Positions 34,966 through 42,879 are shown, numbered from the stretch's first letter. The stretch is 64,000 bases of DNA from Endomicrobiales bacterium (GCA_016930715.1 JAFGGC010000018.1:31304-95303), one strand, 5' to 3'. The notes: generated by a model from the letters alone, not told the origin. Numbers and translations: made by a program.

Positions 34966-35081
34966 GGAGAGGTGGCCGAGCCCGGTTTAAGGCGCACGCC
35001 TGGAAAGTGTGTATACCGGAAACGGTATCGTGGGTTCGCCACCGCTTTCAGCGGGGTCCCGCCGGGGGCGGGAAATCCCAC
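34966..35081 (+). pseudogene. Disrupted tRNA-Ser (anticodon GGA)
   Basis: Bases 34966-35038 are an ordinary class II tRNA-Ser from the acceptor (GGAGAGG) through D-arm, GGA anticodon and variable arm to the T-arm (GTGGG-TTCG). The T-loop is then broken by 34 bases forming two hairpins (CCGCT-TTC-AGCGG and TCCCGCC-GGG-GGCGGGA). AAATCCCAC resumes at 35073-35081. The 3' acceptor strand (CCTCTCC) is missing; the sequence runs straight into a GIY-YIG reading frame. A CCCTCTCCG is found at 35674-35682 and may be the displaced end. It is unlikely to yield a working tRNA. Confidence 0.8.
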
Positions 35082-35089
35082 AATAAAAA

Positions 35090-35332
35090 ATGTATTACGT
35101 TTATATATTAAAAAATAAAATTACTAAAAAGTACTACACAGGATATACTTCAGACATTGCAAAAAGACTAAAAGAACACAACTCTGGGAAAACAAAGTCT
35201 TTAAGAAACCGTGGGAAGTATGAGCTAGTTTACAAAGAAGAGTATGAAACTCGCAGTGCCGCTTATCGCAGAGAGCGGGAAATTAAGAGTTATAAAGGGG
35301 GAGAGGCATTTAAAAGACTGATTGGTAGTTAA
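35090..35332 (+). CDS. Small GIY-YIG nuclease domain protein between two tRNA-Ser sequences
   Basis: 80 residues, a minimal GIY-YIG fold of the UvrC N-terminal/YhbQ type. YVYIL (3-7) and YTGYT (16-20) are the two halves of the signature. Arg26 in KRLKEHN and Glu62 in the [11 protein letters not shown] helix match the catalytic Arg and Glu. It begins 9 bases after the broken tRNA-Ser and ends 6 bases before an intact tRNA-Ser, with no ribosome site. The codons are A/T-rich. It could be a selfish nuclease acting at tRNA genes or a host repair nuclease; position argues for the first. A second copy-type lies at 51.5 kb. Confidence 0.85.
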   Translation: MYYVYILKNKITKKYYTGYTSDIAKRLKEHNSGKTKSLRNRGKYELVYKEEYETRSAAYRREREIKSYKGGEAFKRLIGS

Positions 35333-35338
35333 TATACT

Positions 35339-35425
35339 GGAAGGGTGCTGGAGTGGTTTAACAGGTACGCCTGGAGAGCGTATATACCGGCAACGGTATC
35401 GAGGGTTCGAATCCCTCCCCTTCCG
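35339..35425 (+). tRNA. tRNA-Ser (anticodon GGA)
   Basis: 87 bases. Acceptor GGAAGGG pairs with CCCTTCC, and the discriminator is G. The anticodon is in GCCTGGAGAGC; the variable arm TATACCGGCAACGGTATC is long as in serine. T-arm GAGGG-TTCGAAT-CCCTC. CCA not encoded. It shares the anticodon with the broken tRNA-Ser just upstream but differs along its length, so the two are not recent duplicates. Confidence 0.95.
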
Positions 35426-35797
35426 TTTAACTTTCAAAATTAGCTCTCAAAGGAAGGGAGCCAGCCAACTGCTTGGCTTGCGTAGGGATTCGAAAGGCGG
35501 AGCCATGTCCGAGTTTCCGCCAAAGGCGGCTTCGTGAGTTTACCCTGAGCGGAACGAAGTGGAGCCGAAGGGAATCCCGACCGAGCAGTTTGACTACGCT
35601 CACTGTCATGAGCCTGTCGAAGGACTTTCAGCTAGGAAGTGCCGATCCCATTTACGGCTTGTGAAAGAGACATCCCTCTCCGTCAATTTTCGCTATTTAC
35701 TTTTACTTTCGAACAATTGAATTATTTGCTAAAATAAGCTGGTTGAGGTTGAGGATCCTTTACTCAAAACACATTACCCAGAACTCATTACTGTCTT
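35426..35797. other. Gene-free stretch with REP-like palindromic words
   Basis: No gene seen. Bases about 35470-35640 contain several palindromic words, such as AAGGCGGAGCC, CCTGAGCGGAACGAAG and GAGCCTGTCGAAGGAC. The last is of the type scattered as REP sequences in many bacterial genomes (from general memory). CCCTCTCCG at 35674-35682 would pair with the acceptor strand of the broken tRNA-Ser. From about 35755 come ACTCATTACT/CATTACCCAGAACTC short words like those near 37.8 and 42.4 kb. Confidence 0.6.
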
Positions 35798-35882
35798 TAA
35801 CGGGCCGGTAGTTCCCGCCTGCGCAAGACGTGAAATTGATAACCGCGCCTATTCGGCGCATCAATTTCACTGCTTCGGCGGG
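35798..35882 (+). repeat. Truncated tRNA-Ala 5' end followed by a large palindrome
   Basis: TAACGGGCCGGTAGTTC (35798-35814) repeats the first 13 bases of tRNA-Ala plus four upstream bases. It then departs into nested inverted repeats: CCCGCC (35814-35819) with GGCGGG (35877-35882), GTGAAATTGAT (35830-35840) with ATCAATTTCAC (35860-35870), GCGCC (35845-35849) with GGCGC (35855-35859). The complete tRNA-Ala starts 70 bases later. Same design as at tRNA-Leu. Confidence 0.85.
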
Positions 35883-35951
35883 CTGGCAGCTTGGTTTTTG
35901 TTTTAAAGATCTTTTACTATCTTTTAACTACTTTCTAATTTCTGAAGTAAC

Positions 35952-36024
35952 GGGCCGGTAGTTCAGCTGGAAGAACGCGCCGTTCGCAACGGCGAGGTCG
36001 TCGGTTCAAATCCGATCCGGTCCA
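35952..36024 (+). tRNA. tRNA-Ala (anticodon CGC)
   Basis: 73 bases. Acceptor GGGCCGG pairs with CCGGTCC and has the G3-T70 wobble pair that alanyl-tRNA synthetase needs; discriminator A. Anticodon loop TTCGCAA gives CGC. T-arm GTCGG-TTCAAAT-CCGAT with one wobble pair. Confidence 0.93.
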
Positions 36025-36095
36025 TTTACCTTGTGAAAATAATCTCTCCAAAAAGCAGGTTTCAACTAGATACCAGATACTAGATACGGAGTTTT

Positions 36096-37808
36096 ATGTC
36101 CTACATCGTTTTCGCCCGCCGTTACCGTCCGCAGAATTTCGACCAGATAATCGGTCAGGACCACATTTCGCAGACGCTCAAGAACGCCATATCGGAAAAC
36201 AGGGTGGCGCACGCCTATCTTTTTTCCGGTCCGCGCGGAGTGGGAAAGACAACTACCGCGCGCATAATGGCTAAAGCGCTTAATTGCAAGAAAGGCCCGA
36301 CGCAGGACCCCTGCGGGGAATGCCCCAACTGTCTCGACATAACCGCGGGTTCAAGCGTCGACGTCCAGGAAATAGACGGTGCCTCAAACCGCGGCATAGA
36401 CGAGATACGCGCGCTGCGCGAGAACGTCAAGTTCGCCCCCGCATCCTCCAAGTACAAGATATACATAATCGACGAGGCCCATCAGATAACCGACGCAGCC
36501 TTCAACGCGCTTCTTAAGACGCTCGAAGAGCCGCCGGACCACGTCGTCTTCATTCTTGCCACCACGGAACCCCAGAAGGTGCCGCTAACCATACTTTCGC
36601 GCTGCCAGCGCTATCGTTTCAAGCCGCTTTCATCGAAGGAAATAGTGACCGTGATAGAAAAAATAATGGGCACGGAAAGCATTAAGATAGACAAGACGGC
36701 CCTTCAGATGATAACCGCTTCCTGCGGAGGCTCTATGAGGGACGCCCTGAGCCTTCTGGATCAGGTGGTTTCTTTCGCTTCCAACGAGATCACGGCCGAG
36801 CACATGCAGGACCTTCTCGGGTTCCTGCCGAAGGAAATAGTGACGTCCGCGGCAAAAGCGCTTTCGGCCCGGGACAGCGCCGGGCTCCTCGGGCTGATAA
36901 AGAAAACTAACGACGAAGGCTACAGTCTCACGCAGTTTGCCAAGGACCTGAGGGAACACCTGAGGAAACTGCTTTTATTCAAGATAAACCCGGAAGCCCT
37001 TGAGATCATACCCGAAGAGGAAAAGACGCTTTCTGAACAGAAGGAGCTTTTTGGCGTTCCCTGGCTGTTGCGGGCCGGGAAAATGATCTCCAAGGCGATG
37101 GACGACATGAAATATTCGGACGAACCGCGCCTCGTGCTTGAGCTCCACATGCTAAAACTTGCCCAGCCGTACGTGCCGGCAAGCGAATTGATGGAAAAAC
37201 TCGAAAAGATGGAAAGCGGCATTCCTCCGGAAGACGGCCCGGCGCAGCCGCCTTCGGTGAGATACGCGGAAAAAAACGCGGAAGACGGATCCGATAAACT
37301 GGAGTTCGGGGTAAAAGAGCAGGCCGCGCCCCGGCAGCAGGCGGGTCCGGGCGGGGAACAAAACACCGTTGTGAAAGAAACTGACGGCGCGGCGTCCGTT
37401 TGGGACGCCGTGGTTTCGGATATCCGCAAAAACAGGCCTCTTGTCGGGAGCATACTGCAGGGTGCCGGCGCGCGCAACGGTTCCGGAAACGTTTTTAACG
37501 TGATAGTCCAGAACCAGTTCCAGGCCGACAGCGTAGCGAGGAACCAGGGCCTTATTGAAGAATGCATACAGAAAAAAACCGGGCAGAGGTATGCGGTAAG
37601 GCCCGTTATTGAAGAAAAACCCCAGGCTTCCAAACAGGAAGCGCCCGAGGTCGTTGCCGAGGAGATAGTAGCCGAGAACGGCGGCGGCAACCCCGGAGCA
37701 GTCGAGGTTTTTGAGGTCGAGGAAGAAGTGTCCGCCAAGAAAAGCGTGCCGTCGGGTCTTGAAAAAATAGCCAGCAAATTCCCGGGTAAGATTACAAAAA
37801 AGAAGTAA
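36096..37808 (+). CDS. dnaX: DNA polymerase III subunits gamma and tau
   Basis: Clamp-loader ATPase of the replisome. 570 residues. Walker A GPRGVGKT at 45-52, zinc Cys residues 64, 73, 76 and 79, Walker B IIDEAHQ near 126 and the LLKTLEEPP sensor region. AAA+ and collar domains span about 1-370; an acidic, Ala/Glu/Gln-rich tail from 380 on is the tau-like part. I saw no obvious slippery A-run with stop for programmed frameshifting, but did not test this fully. It precedes recR, the usual pairing. Confidence 0.96.
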   Translation: MSYIVFARRYRPQNFDQIIGQDHISQTLKNAISENRVAHAYLFSGPRGVGKTTTARIMAKALNCKKGPTQDPCGECPNCLDITAGSSVDVQEIDGASNRGIDEIRALRENVKFAPASSKYKIYIIDEAHQITDAAFNALLKTLEEPPDHVVFILATTEPQKVPLTILSRCQRYRFKPLSSKEIVTVIEKIMGTESIKIDKTALQMITASCGGSMRDALSLLDQVVSFASNEITAEHMQDLLGFLPKEIVTSAAKALSARDSAGLLGLIKKTNDEGYSLTQFAKDLREHLRKLLLFKINPEALEIIPEEEKTLSEQKELFGVPWLLRAGKMISKAMDDMKYSDEPRLVLELHMLKLAQPYVPASELMEKLEKMESGIPPEDGPAQPPSVRYAEKNAEDGSDKLEFGVKEQAAPRQQAGPGGEQNTVVKETDGAASVWDAVVSDIRKNRPLVGSILQGAGARNGSGNVFNVIVQNQFQADSVARNQGLIEECIQKKTGQRYAVRPVIEEKPQASKQEAPEVVAEEIVAENGGGNPGAVEVFEVEEEVSAKKSVPSGLEKIASKFPGKITKKK

Positions 37809-37888
37809 TGGGTAATGTGTGATGAGTAATGTGAACATCTTGAGTCTAGAAACAACTCATTTCCCAAAACTCATTACTCATAACTGAA
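37805..37888. repeat. Inverted short-word repeats between dnaX and recR
   Basis: TAATGGGTAATG/GATGAGTAATG words (about 37807-37832) face ACTCATTTCCC and CTCATTACTCATAACTG (about 37854-37884). The gap normally tiny in dnaX-recR operons is thus 82 bases of inverted words. The same words flank the four-helix-bundle gene at 42.4-42.9 kb. Confidence 0.7.
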
Positions 37889-37890
37889 TT

Positions 37891-38487
37891 ATGAACCGTC
37901 CCCAACCCGTCGAAAAAATGATTGAAGCTCTGAGAAAACTGCCCGGCGTGGGCCCCAAGATGGCCGAGCGCTTGAGCTATCATATACTTAGAAGTCCGCA
38001 GGCCGATGTCGAAAGGCTAATTGATTCCATCAAAGAGGCAAAGGAGCTCATTAAGCTCTGCTCCGTGTGCTACAACATGAGCGAGAAGGACCCCTGCCCC
38101 ATCTGCGGCGATAGCTCCAGGGACACCTCGCTCCTTTGCGTTGTCGAAACCCCCCAGGACCTGCTCGCTTTAAGCAGGGTCAGGGATTACGGCGGGATGT
38201 ATTTCGTGCTTGGCGGGGCGCTGTCCCCGCTGGATTCAGTGGGCCCCCAGGACATCAGGGTAGACCTCTTGATAAACCGCTTAAAAAAAGATAAAATAAA
38301 GGAGTTAATAATTGCCACGGACACCGATTCGAAAGGCGAAACAACGGCTCTTTACCTTGCGGAACAGATAAAACCTCTTGGAATAAAGGTGACAAGGCTC
38401 GGATACGGCCTGCCTGTCGGGGGGGACCTCGAATACGCGGACGAGATAACGCTTGCCAGGGCGATTGAAGGCCGCCGCGAAATGTGA
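37891..38487 (+). CDS. recR: Recombination mediator protein RecR
   Basis: With RecF/RecO it loads RecA at gaps. 198 residues. N-terminal helix-hairpin-helix LRKLPGVGPKMAERL (about 14-28), C4 zinc finger (Cys57, 60, 69, 72) and Toprim domain with VVETPQDL, ATDTDSKGETTALYL. Complete; followed by a terminator. Confidence 0.96.
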   Translation: MNRPQPVEKMIEALRKLPGVGPKMAERLSYHILRSPQADVERLIDSIKEAKELIKLCSVCYNMSEKDPCPICGDSSRDTSLLCVVETPQDLLALSRVRDYGGMYFVLGGALSPLDSVGPQDIRVDLLINRLKKDKIKELIIATDTDSKGETTALYLAEQIKPLGIKVTRLGYGLPVGGDLEYADEITLARAIEGRREM

Positions 38488-38512
38488 CCGATAACGAAAA
38501 AGCATTGAATTA

Positions 38513-38560
38513 TTAGAGTTTTTAACTCTAAGTGAAAACCGGCTTAGGGTTTTCTTTTTT
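38513..38560 (+). terminator. Tandem hairpins ending the dnaX-recR unit
   Basis: TTAGAGTT-TTT-AACTCTAA (38513-38531) is a perfect hairpin. A second, AAAACC (38535-38540) with GGTTTT (38548-38553), runs into CTTTTTT and looks like the true terminator. Confidence 0.75.
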
Positions 38561-38633
38561 AAATCCAAAAGATCATTCAATACCGCGTTGAATAAAGACA
38601 ACGCGGGATTGGTAATGGCAAAAGGAGAAACAG

Positions 38634-39218
38634 ATGTCGGCAAAAGAAATGGTAGAAATACGCTGGCACGGACGCGGCGGGCAGGGCGCAAAAACGGCGG
38701 CCCTCCTGTTCGGCGAGGCAGCGCTCGCCACTGGCAAGTACATACAGGCCTTCCCCGAATACGGCCCGGAAAGGATGGGTGCCCCGGTGCAGTCGTTCGA
38801 CCGCCTGAGCGACAAACCGATAACAATACACTGCGCGGTTACCAATCCGGATTTTGTTGTAGTACTCGACCCTACCCTTATGGATTGCATTCCCGTGACC
38901 GAAGGTCTTACCAAGGAAGGGAAAATAATAATCAACACGTCTTTTTCGGCGGCTGACACGGCCAAGAAGCTGGGCCTGGACCAGAAACAGGTTTTTGTAG
39001 TGGACGCTTCCAAAATAGCGCGCGAAACCATAGGCCTTGACATACCCAATACACCGATGTTCGGGGCTCTCGTCAAGGTGATAGGCAACCTTGACATCAA
39101 CGGTGTGCTCGAGGACACCAAGCACAAGCTCGAGCTGAAATTCCGCCATAAGCCCCAGGTCATTCAGGGCAATTTGGATTCAATAAAAAGGGCGTACGAT
39201 GAGGTGAAAAGTGCCTGA
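38634..39218 (+). CDS. porG: 2-oxoacid:ferredoxin oxidoreductase, gamma subunit
   Basis: 194 residues, Pfam POR-type catalytic gamma domain: IRWHGRGGQGAKTAA at the start, then PEYGPERMGAPVQSF. With the delta, alpha and beta genes downstream it makes the four-subunit enzyme that oxidises pyruvate (or a related 2-oxoacid) to acyl-CoA and CO2, reducing ferredoxin. AAAGGAG precedes the ATG. Pyruvate is the likeliest substrate but ketoisovalerate-type enzymes are similar. Confidence 0.93.
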   Translation: MSAKEMVEIRWHGRGGQGAKTAALLFGEAALATGKYIQAFPEYGPERMGAPVQSFDRLSDKPITIHCAVTNPDFVVVLDPTLMDCIPVTEGLTKEGKIIINTSFSAADTAKKLGLDQKQVFVVDASKIARETIGLDIPNTPMFGALVKVIGNLDINGVLEDTKHKLELKFRHKPQVIQGNLDSIKRAYDEVKSA

Positions 39219-39363
39219 TAAGGGGATAGGCATTACATTGCTCCTGGTTTCCTGCCTAGTGGTCCTTGGCATGGTACTGAACATAGGCAAATTATGGTTC
39301 GTTATAGACATATTGGTTATTCTTGCTTGCGGTATAAGCGGAGTATTGCTTATCAGGAAGTAA
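39211..39363 (+). CDS. 50-residue membrane protein inside the por cluster
   Basis: A GTG-started frame overlapping the end of porG by eight bases and ending 18 bases before porD. It encodes two hydrophobic segments (about 6-24 and 28-46) with a short NIGKLWF turn and a basic end (LLIRK). GAGGTG lies four bases before the GTG. Nothing of this kind is a standard POR subunit. Its place between gamma and delta suggests a membrane tether or unrelated hitch-hiker. Unrecognised. Confidence 0.6.
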   Translation: MPDKGIGITLLLVSCLVVLGMVLNIGKLWFVIDILVILACGISGVLLIRK

Positions 39364-39381
39364 AAACAAGAGGAGATTCAA

Positions 39382-39678
39382 ATGAAATGCGAAGCACCTA
39401 AACAGACGGCAAAAGAACTGCCACTGGGCGACATACTTGAGGCCGGCACGGCAGCTGAATTCGAGACCGGCAGCTGGAGAAGCGAAAGACCCGTTTGGCA
39501 CAAGGAGACCTGCATACACTGCATGTTCTGCTGGGTTTCCTGCCCTGACACTGCCATCATAGTAAAAGACGGGAAGATGACAGGCATCAACTACGAACAC
39601 TGCAAGGGCTGCGGCATATGCGCGAAAGAGTGCCCGACGAAACAAAAATCGATAACGATGGAAATAGAGAAAAAATAA
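39382..39678 (+). CDS. porD: 2-oxoacid:ferredoxin oxidoreductase, delta (ferredoxin) subunit
   Basis: 98 residues with two 4Fe-4S motifs: Cys44, 47, 50, 54 (CIHCMFCWVSCP) and Cys74, 77, 80, 84 (CKGCGICAKECP). It carries electrons from the thiamine site to external ferredoxin. AGAGGAG ribosome site upstream. Confidence 0.94.
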   Translation: MKCEAPKQTAKELPLGDILEAGTAAEFETGSWRSERPVWHKETCIHCMFCWVSCPDTAIIVKDGKMTGINYEHCKGCGICAKECPTKQKSITMEIEKK

Positions 39679-39683
39679 TAACT

Positions 39684-39775
39684 AGCGGATAGCACGTAGC
39701 GTATAGCGGACAGGAAATGCAAAAACGAAGAAAAGGACTTAGATACGCTATCCGCTAAACGCTATACGCTAAAAA
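39684..39775. repeat. Inverted short-word repeats between porD and porA
   Basis: AGCGGATAGCACGTAGCG and TATAGCGG words (about 39684-39710) face GCTATCCGCTAAACGC and TATACGCTAAAA (about 39746-39774), making an imperfect hairpin across the gap. The porA-porB gap has a close relative. Confidence 0.75.
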
Positions 39776-39788
39776 AGAGGTGTTAATA

Positions 39789-40991
39789 ATGGTAACTATG
39801 ACTTCAAAGACAGGAAAGATCGCCGCTAAGACCGGCAACGAGGCCATGGCCGAAGCGATGCGCCAGATAGCGCCGGACGTGGTAGCGGCCTACCCCATTA
39901 CCCCGGCGACCGAGATAGTCCAGATATTCTCGCAGTTCGTGGCCGACGGCATCGTGCCCACGGAATACGTGGCGGTGGAAAGCGAGCATTCGGCGATGTC
40001 AGCCTGCATAGGCGCCTCGGCCGCAGGCGCCCGCGTGATGACGGGAACCTCCTCCCAGGGTTTCGCCCTGATGTGGGAGATGCTTTACATAGCGGCGGGA
40101 CTCAGGCTTCCCATAGTCGTGGCCGGCGTCAACAGGGCGCTGTCTTCCCCAATAAACATACACGGAGACCAGTCCGACACGATGGGAGCAAGAGACACCG
40201 GCTGGATACAGCTGTATTCCGAAAATTCCCAGGAAGCGTACGACAGTATAATACAAGCCATAAAAATAGCGGAGAAAGCGAAGCTTCCCGCGATGGTGAC
40301 GACCGACGGTTTCATAATAAGCCACTGCATGGAAGTGGTCGAGATGGCCCAGGACCAGGAAGTGAAGGATTTCATAGGCGAGTACAAACCAGACAGATAC
40401 CTGCTTGACATAAAGAAGCCCTACACCCTGGGCGCCATAGACCTTCAGGATTACTATTTCGAGCACCGCTGGCAGCTTGCCGAAGCGATGAGGAACGCGG
40501 GGCAGGTTATACTTGACGTTGCAAAGGATTTCAAGGCCAAGTTCGGCCGCGAGTACGGTTTTTACGAAAAATACAAGATGGATGACGCGGAAATAGCCAT
40601 CGTTATAATAGGTTCCGCCGCAGGGACTTCGAAAGTTGTCGTGGACGCGCTTCGCGCCAAGGGCGTCAAGGCGGGGCTCATTAAAATAAGGGTTTTCAGG
40701 CCGTTCCCCCACAAGGAGCTGGCCAAGGACCTCGCCAAGGTGAAAGCCCTTGCGGTAATGGACAGGTCCGATATGTGCGCGGCAAGCTTCGGGCCGCTGT
40801 ATACCGAAGTTACCTCGGCGCTATATACAAACCTTTCCGGGAACCTGCCCAAGACCGTGAATTGCATATACGGCCTCGGCGGAAGGGACATCACGCTTGA
40901 ACATATAACGGGCGTTTACGAAAGGCTCGGCAAAATAGCGAAAGGCGAAGCCGTCGGGGACGTCGTTGAATACATAAACGTCAGAATATAA
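39789..40991 (+). CDS. porA: 2-oxoacid:ferredoxin oxidoreductase, alpha subunit
   Basis: About 400 residues. AAYPITPATEIVQIFSQF (near residue 30) and VAVESEHSAMSACIGASAAGARV are alpha-subunit pyrimidine-binding signatures, with the catalytic-site Glu in ESEH. The C-terminal half (about 250-400) is the domain II fold that binds CoA-side chains. The GTG at 39780 overlaps AGAGG; the ATG at 39789 with that AGAGG as ribosome site is preferred. Confidence 0.94.
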   Translation: MVTMTSKTGKIAAKTGNEAMAEAMRQIAPDVVAAYPITPATEIVQIFSQFVADGIVPTEYVAVESEHSAMSACIGASAAGARVMTGTSSQGFALMWEMLYIAAGLRLPIVVAGVNRALSSPINIHGDQSDTMGARDTGWIQLYSENSQEAYDSIIQAIKIAEKAKLPAMVTTDGFIISHCMEVVEMAQDQEVKDFIGEYKPDRYLLDIKKPYTLGAIDLQDYYFEHRWQLAEAMRNAGQVILDVAKDFKAKFGREYGFYEKYKMDDAEIAIVIIGSAAGTSKVVVDALRAKGVKAGLIKIRVFRPFPHKELAKDLAKVKALAVMDRSDMCAASFGPLYTEVTSALYTNLSGNLPKTVNCIYGLGGRDITLEHITGVYERLGKIAKGEAVGDVVEYINVRI

Positions 40992-40993
40992 AG

Positions 40994-41093
40994 ACAACGG
41001 ATAGCACATAGCGTATGGCGGATAGGAACTACAAAAAATATTAAGGCAAATAATTTCTATACGCTGCCCGCTAAACGCTATAAGCTAAAAGAG
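40994..41093. repeat. Inverted short-word repeats between porA and porB
   Basis: ACGGATAGCACATAGCG/TATGGCGGATAGG words (about 40996-41025) face CTATACGCTGCCCGC and TAAACGCTATAAGC (about 41056-41090). Clearly the same kind of sequence as at 39684-39775. Confidence 0.75.
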
Positions 41094-41102
41094 GAGTAAA
41101 AA

Positions 41103-42026
41103 ATGGCGAACTTGAAGGAACTTAGCAAGAAAGAAGAAAAATTCACCGGCGGCCACAGGCTCTGCGCGGGATGCGGGGCGGGCGTGATAGCGCGCCAGGT
41201 GCTGATGGCGGTGGACAATCCGCTTGTAGTGACGTGCGCCACCGGATGCCTTGAGGTTTCAAGCACGATATTTCCCTACACCGCTTGGAAGACGTCTTTC
41301 TTTCATTCGGCGTTCGAGAATTCCGCCGCGACTTGCTCCGGCGTGGAGGCGGCTTACAGGAGCCTCAAGAAACGGGGCAAGGTGAACGAGGATTACCGCT
41401 TCGTGGCTTTCGGCGGCGACGGCGGGACTTACGACATAGGACTTCAATCGCTGTCGGGTGCGATGGAACGAAGGCACCGCATGCTATACATCTGCTACAA
41501 CAACGAGGCCTACATGAACACCGGCATACAGCGCTCCGGCGCGACGCCCAAGGGCGCGCACACGACGACGGCCCCGGCCGGTAAGGTCAGGCAGGGCAAA
41601 GAGCAGGTAAGGAAGGACCTTACCGCCATACTGGTTGCCCACGACATACCGTACGCGGCGCAGACCACCGTCGGCAACTGGAACGACCTGATAACCAAAG
41701 TTCAGAAGGCCGTCGCCACGGACGGGCCGACTTTCATAAACATACTTCAGCCGTGCCGCCTGGGCTGGGGCTACAAGCCGGAGGACACTCTTGCCATAGG
41801 ACGGCTCGCGGTGGAAACCTGCATATGGCCCGTGTACGAGGTGGTGAACGGCGAATACAAGATAACCTCGAAACCGAAGGAAAAAAAACCCGTCACCGAA
41901 TGGCTCAAGCCCCAGGCAAGGTTCAAGCATCTCTTCAGGCCCGAGAACAAGGGGCTTCTCGAGCAGATACAGGCAGAGGTTGACGCCAAGTGGGAAAAAC
42001 TGTTACGGCTTGAGAGTAAAGCATAA
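41103..42026 (+). CDS. porB: 2-oxoacid:ferredoxin oxidoreductase, beta subunit
   Basis: 307 residues binding thiamine diphosphate and one 4Fe-4S cluster. Cys21 and Cys24 (LCAGCGAG) and Cys49 (ATGCLEV) are cluster ligands. The TPP-Mg motif runs GDGGTYDIG (105-113) to NNEAYMNTG (133-141). Pyruvate-type enzymes show SGATPKGAHT just after, as here. GAGGAG ribosome site. Likely the last gene of the por operon. Confidence 0.95.
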   Translation: MANLKELSKKEEKFTGGHRLCAGCGAGVIARQVLMAVDNPLVVTCATGCLEVSSTIFPYTAWKTSFFHSAFENSAATCSGVEAAYRSLKKRGKVNEDYRFVAFGGDGGTYDIGLQSLSGAMERRHRMLYICYNNEAYMNTGIQRSGATPKGAHTTTAPAGKVRQGKEQVRKDLTAILVAHDIPYAAQTTVGNWNDLITKVQKAVATDGPTFINILQPCRLGWGYKPEDTLAIGRLAVETCIWPVYEVVNGEYKITSKPKEKKPVTEWLKPQARFKHLFRPENKGLLEQIQAEVDAKWEKLLRLESKA

Positions 42027-42083
42027 TTGACAACAAAATAAGTTATAGGTAAAATAGATGAGCTTTCAAAGAATCGCGGATAA

Positions 42084-42104
42084 AACCCGCCGAAGAGGCG
42101 GGTT
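42084..42104 (+). terminator. Hairpin after porB
   Basis: AACCCGCC (42084-42091) pairs with GGCGGGTT (42097-42104) around GAAGA. No T run, so it may be a REP-type palindrome (CCCGCC-GAA-GGCGGG) rather than a true terminator. Confidence 0.55.
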
Positions 42105-42151
42105 AAATTGGAAGCCGCTTCGGTAAAATAGAGTTTTAACGGGAGGCATTG

Positions 42152-42439
42152 ATGTCGTCATTTTTCATGTTCGGTAAGTATACGGCTGACGCGTTGAAGG
42201 GTATTTCAGGCGAACGCACGAAAAAAGCGGTGGAGATAGTCGAAAAGCTCGGAGGCAAGATAACCTCGATGAGCGTGCTTCTCGGGCAGTACGACCTTGT
42301 ACTGATAACGGATTTCCCGGGCGTCGAGAGCGCCATGAGGGCCTCGATAGCCCTGAACAAGCTCACCGGCATTGCTTTTACCACGGCTCCGGCTGTTTCG
42401 GTCGAGCAGTTCGACTCGATGATGGCTAAAAACCAGTAA
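42152..42439 (+). CDS. GYD-domain protein
   Basis: 95 residues of the GYD family (dimeric ferredoxin-like fold): FFMFGKYTADALKGIS at the start, then LGQYDLVLITDFP and the GIAFTTAPAVS end. GGGAGG precedes it. These small proteins are common but have no agreed function. It sits after the por operon, so it may be linked to it. Confidence 0.85.
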   Translation: MSSFFMFGKYTADALKGISGERTKKAVEIVEKLGGKITSMSVLLGQYDLVLITDFPGVESAMRASIALNKLTGIAFTTAPAVSVEQFDSMMAKNQ

Positions 42440-42466
42440 TGAGTGATGAGTAATGGGTAATGAGCG
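42434..42466. repeat. Left short-word repeat flanking the four-helix-bundle gene
   Basis: Runs of TAATGAG/GATGAGTAATGGG; the complement (CCCATTACTCATTACCCATAAC) lies at 42846-42867, on the far side of the gene. The pair encloses just this one gene. Confidence 0.75.
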
Positions 42467-42472
42467 AAATCA

Positions 42473-42832
42473 ATGGGCGAGGAATTCTTCTTCGAGAATC
42501 TGGAAGTATACAAGAAGGCTGCCGAAATAGTCCATGAGGTTTATTCGATTACAAAAGGTTTTCCTGATAATGAAATCTTTGGGTTGACGAATCAAGTTAG
42601 AAGAGCCGTTGTTTCTATACCGTTGAATATTGCAGAGGGTTCGGCAAGAAGTAAAAAGGAATTTCAGCATTTTTTGGACATAGCAAGAGGTTCTGTTTTT
42701 GAAGCATTGGCCGTGATGCAATTAGCCGTTGGCGAGCATTATATCTCTTTAGATAAATATCGGGAATTAAAGCAGAAACTGGCGATAATATCGAAGATGA
42801 TCAATGGTCTCAAGCGTTCGTTAAGTAAGTAA
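42473..42832 (+). CDS. Four-helix-bundle protein (23S rRNA intervening-sequence type)
   Basis: 119 residues of the S23/IVS family: ENLEVYKKAAEIVHEVY start, FGLTNQVRRAVVSIPLNIAEG centre and a FLDIARGSVFEALAVM helix. Relatives are found within 23S rRNA introns, near diversity-generating retroelements (Avd) and scattered in genomes. Function unclear; it may bind nucleic acid. It lies between inverted TAATGAGTAATGGG words, which hints at movement as a unit. The gene is followed by tRNA-Asn. Confidence 0.88.
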   Translation: MGEEFFFENLEVYKKAAEIVHEVYSITKGFPDNEIFGLTNQVRRAVVSIPLNIAEGSARSKKEFQHFLDIARGSVFEALAVMQLAVGEHYISLDKYRELKQKLAIISKMINGLKRSLSK

Positions 42833-42879
42833 TTAGCAGTTTTTGCCCATTACTCATTACCCATAACTGTAGTACTGAT

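Noticed and set aside
34966..35081. First tRNA-Ser as a functional tRNA with an intron
   Set aside because: The insert is in the T-loop and the 3' acceptor strand is absent, so splicing would not restore a cloverleaf.
34730..35800. CRISPR array in the hairpin-rich region
   Set aside because: The hairpins differ in sequence and there is no regularly spaced repeat or cas gene anywhere in the window.
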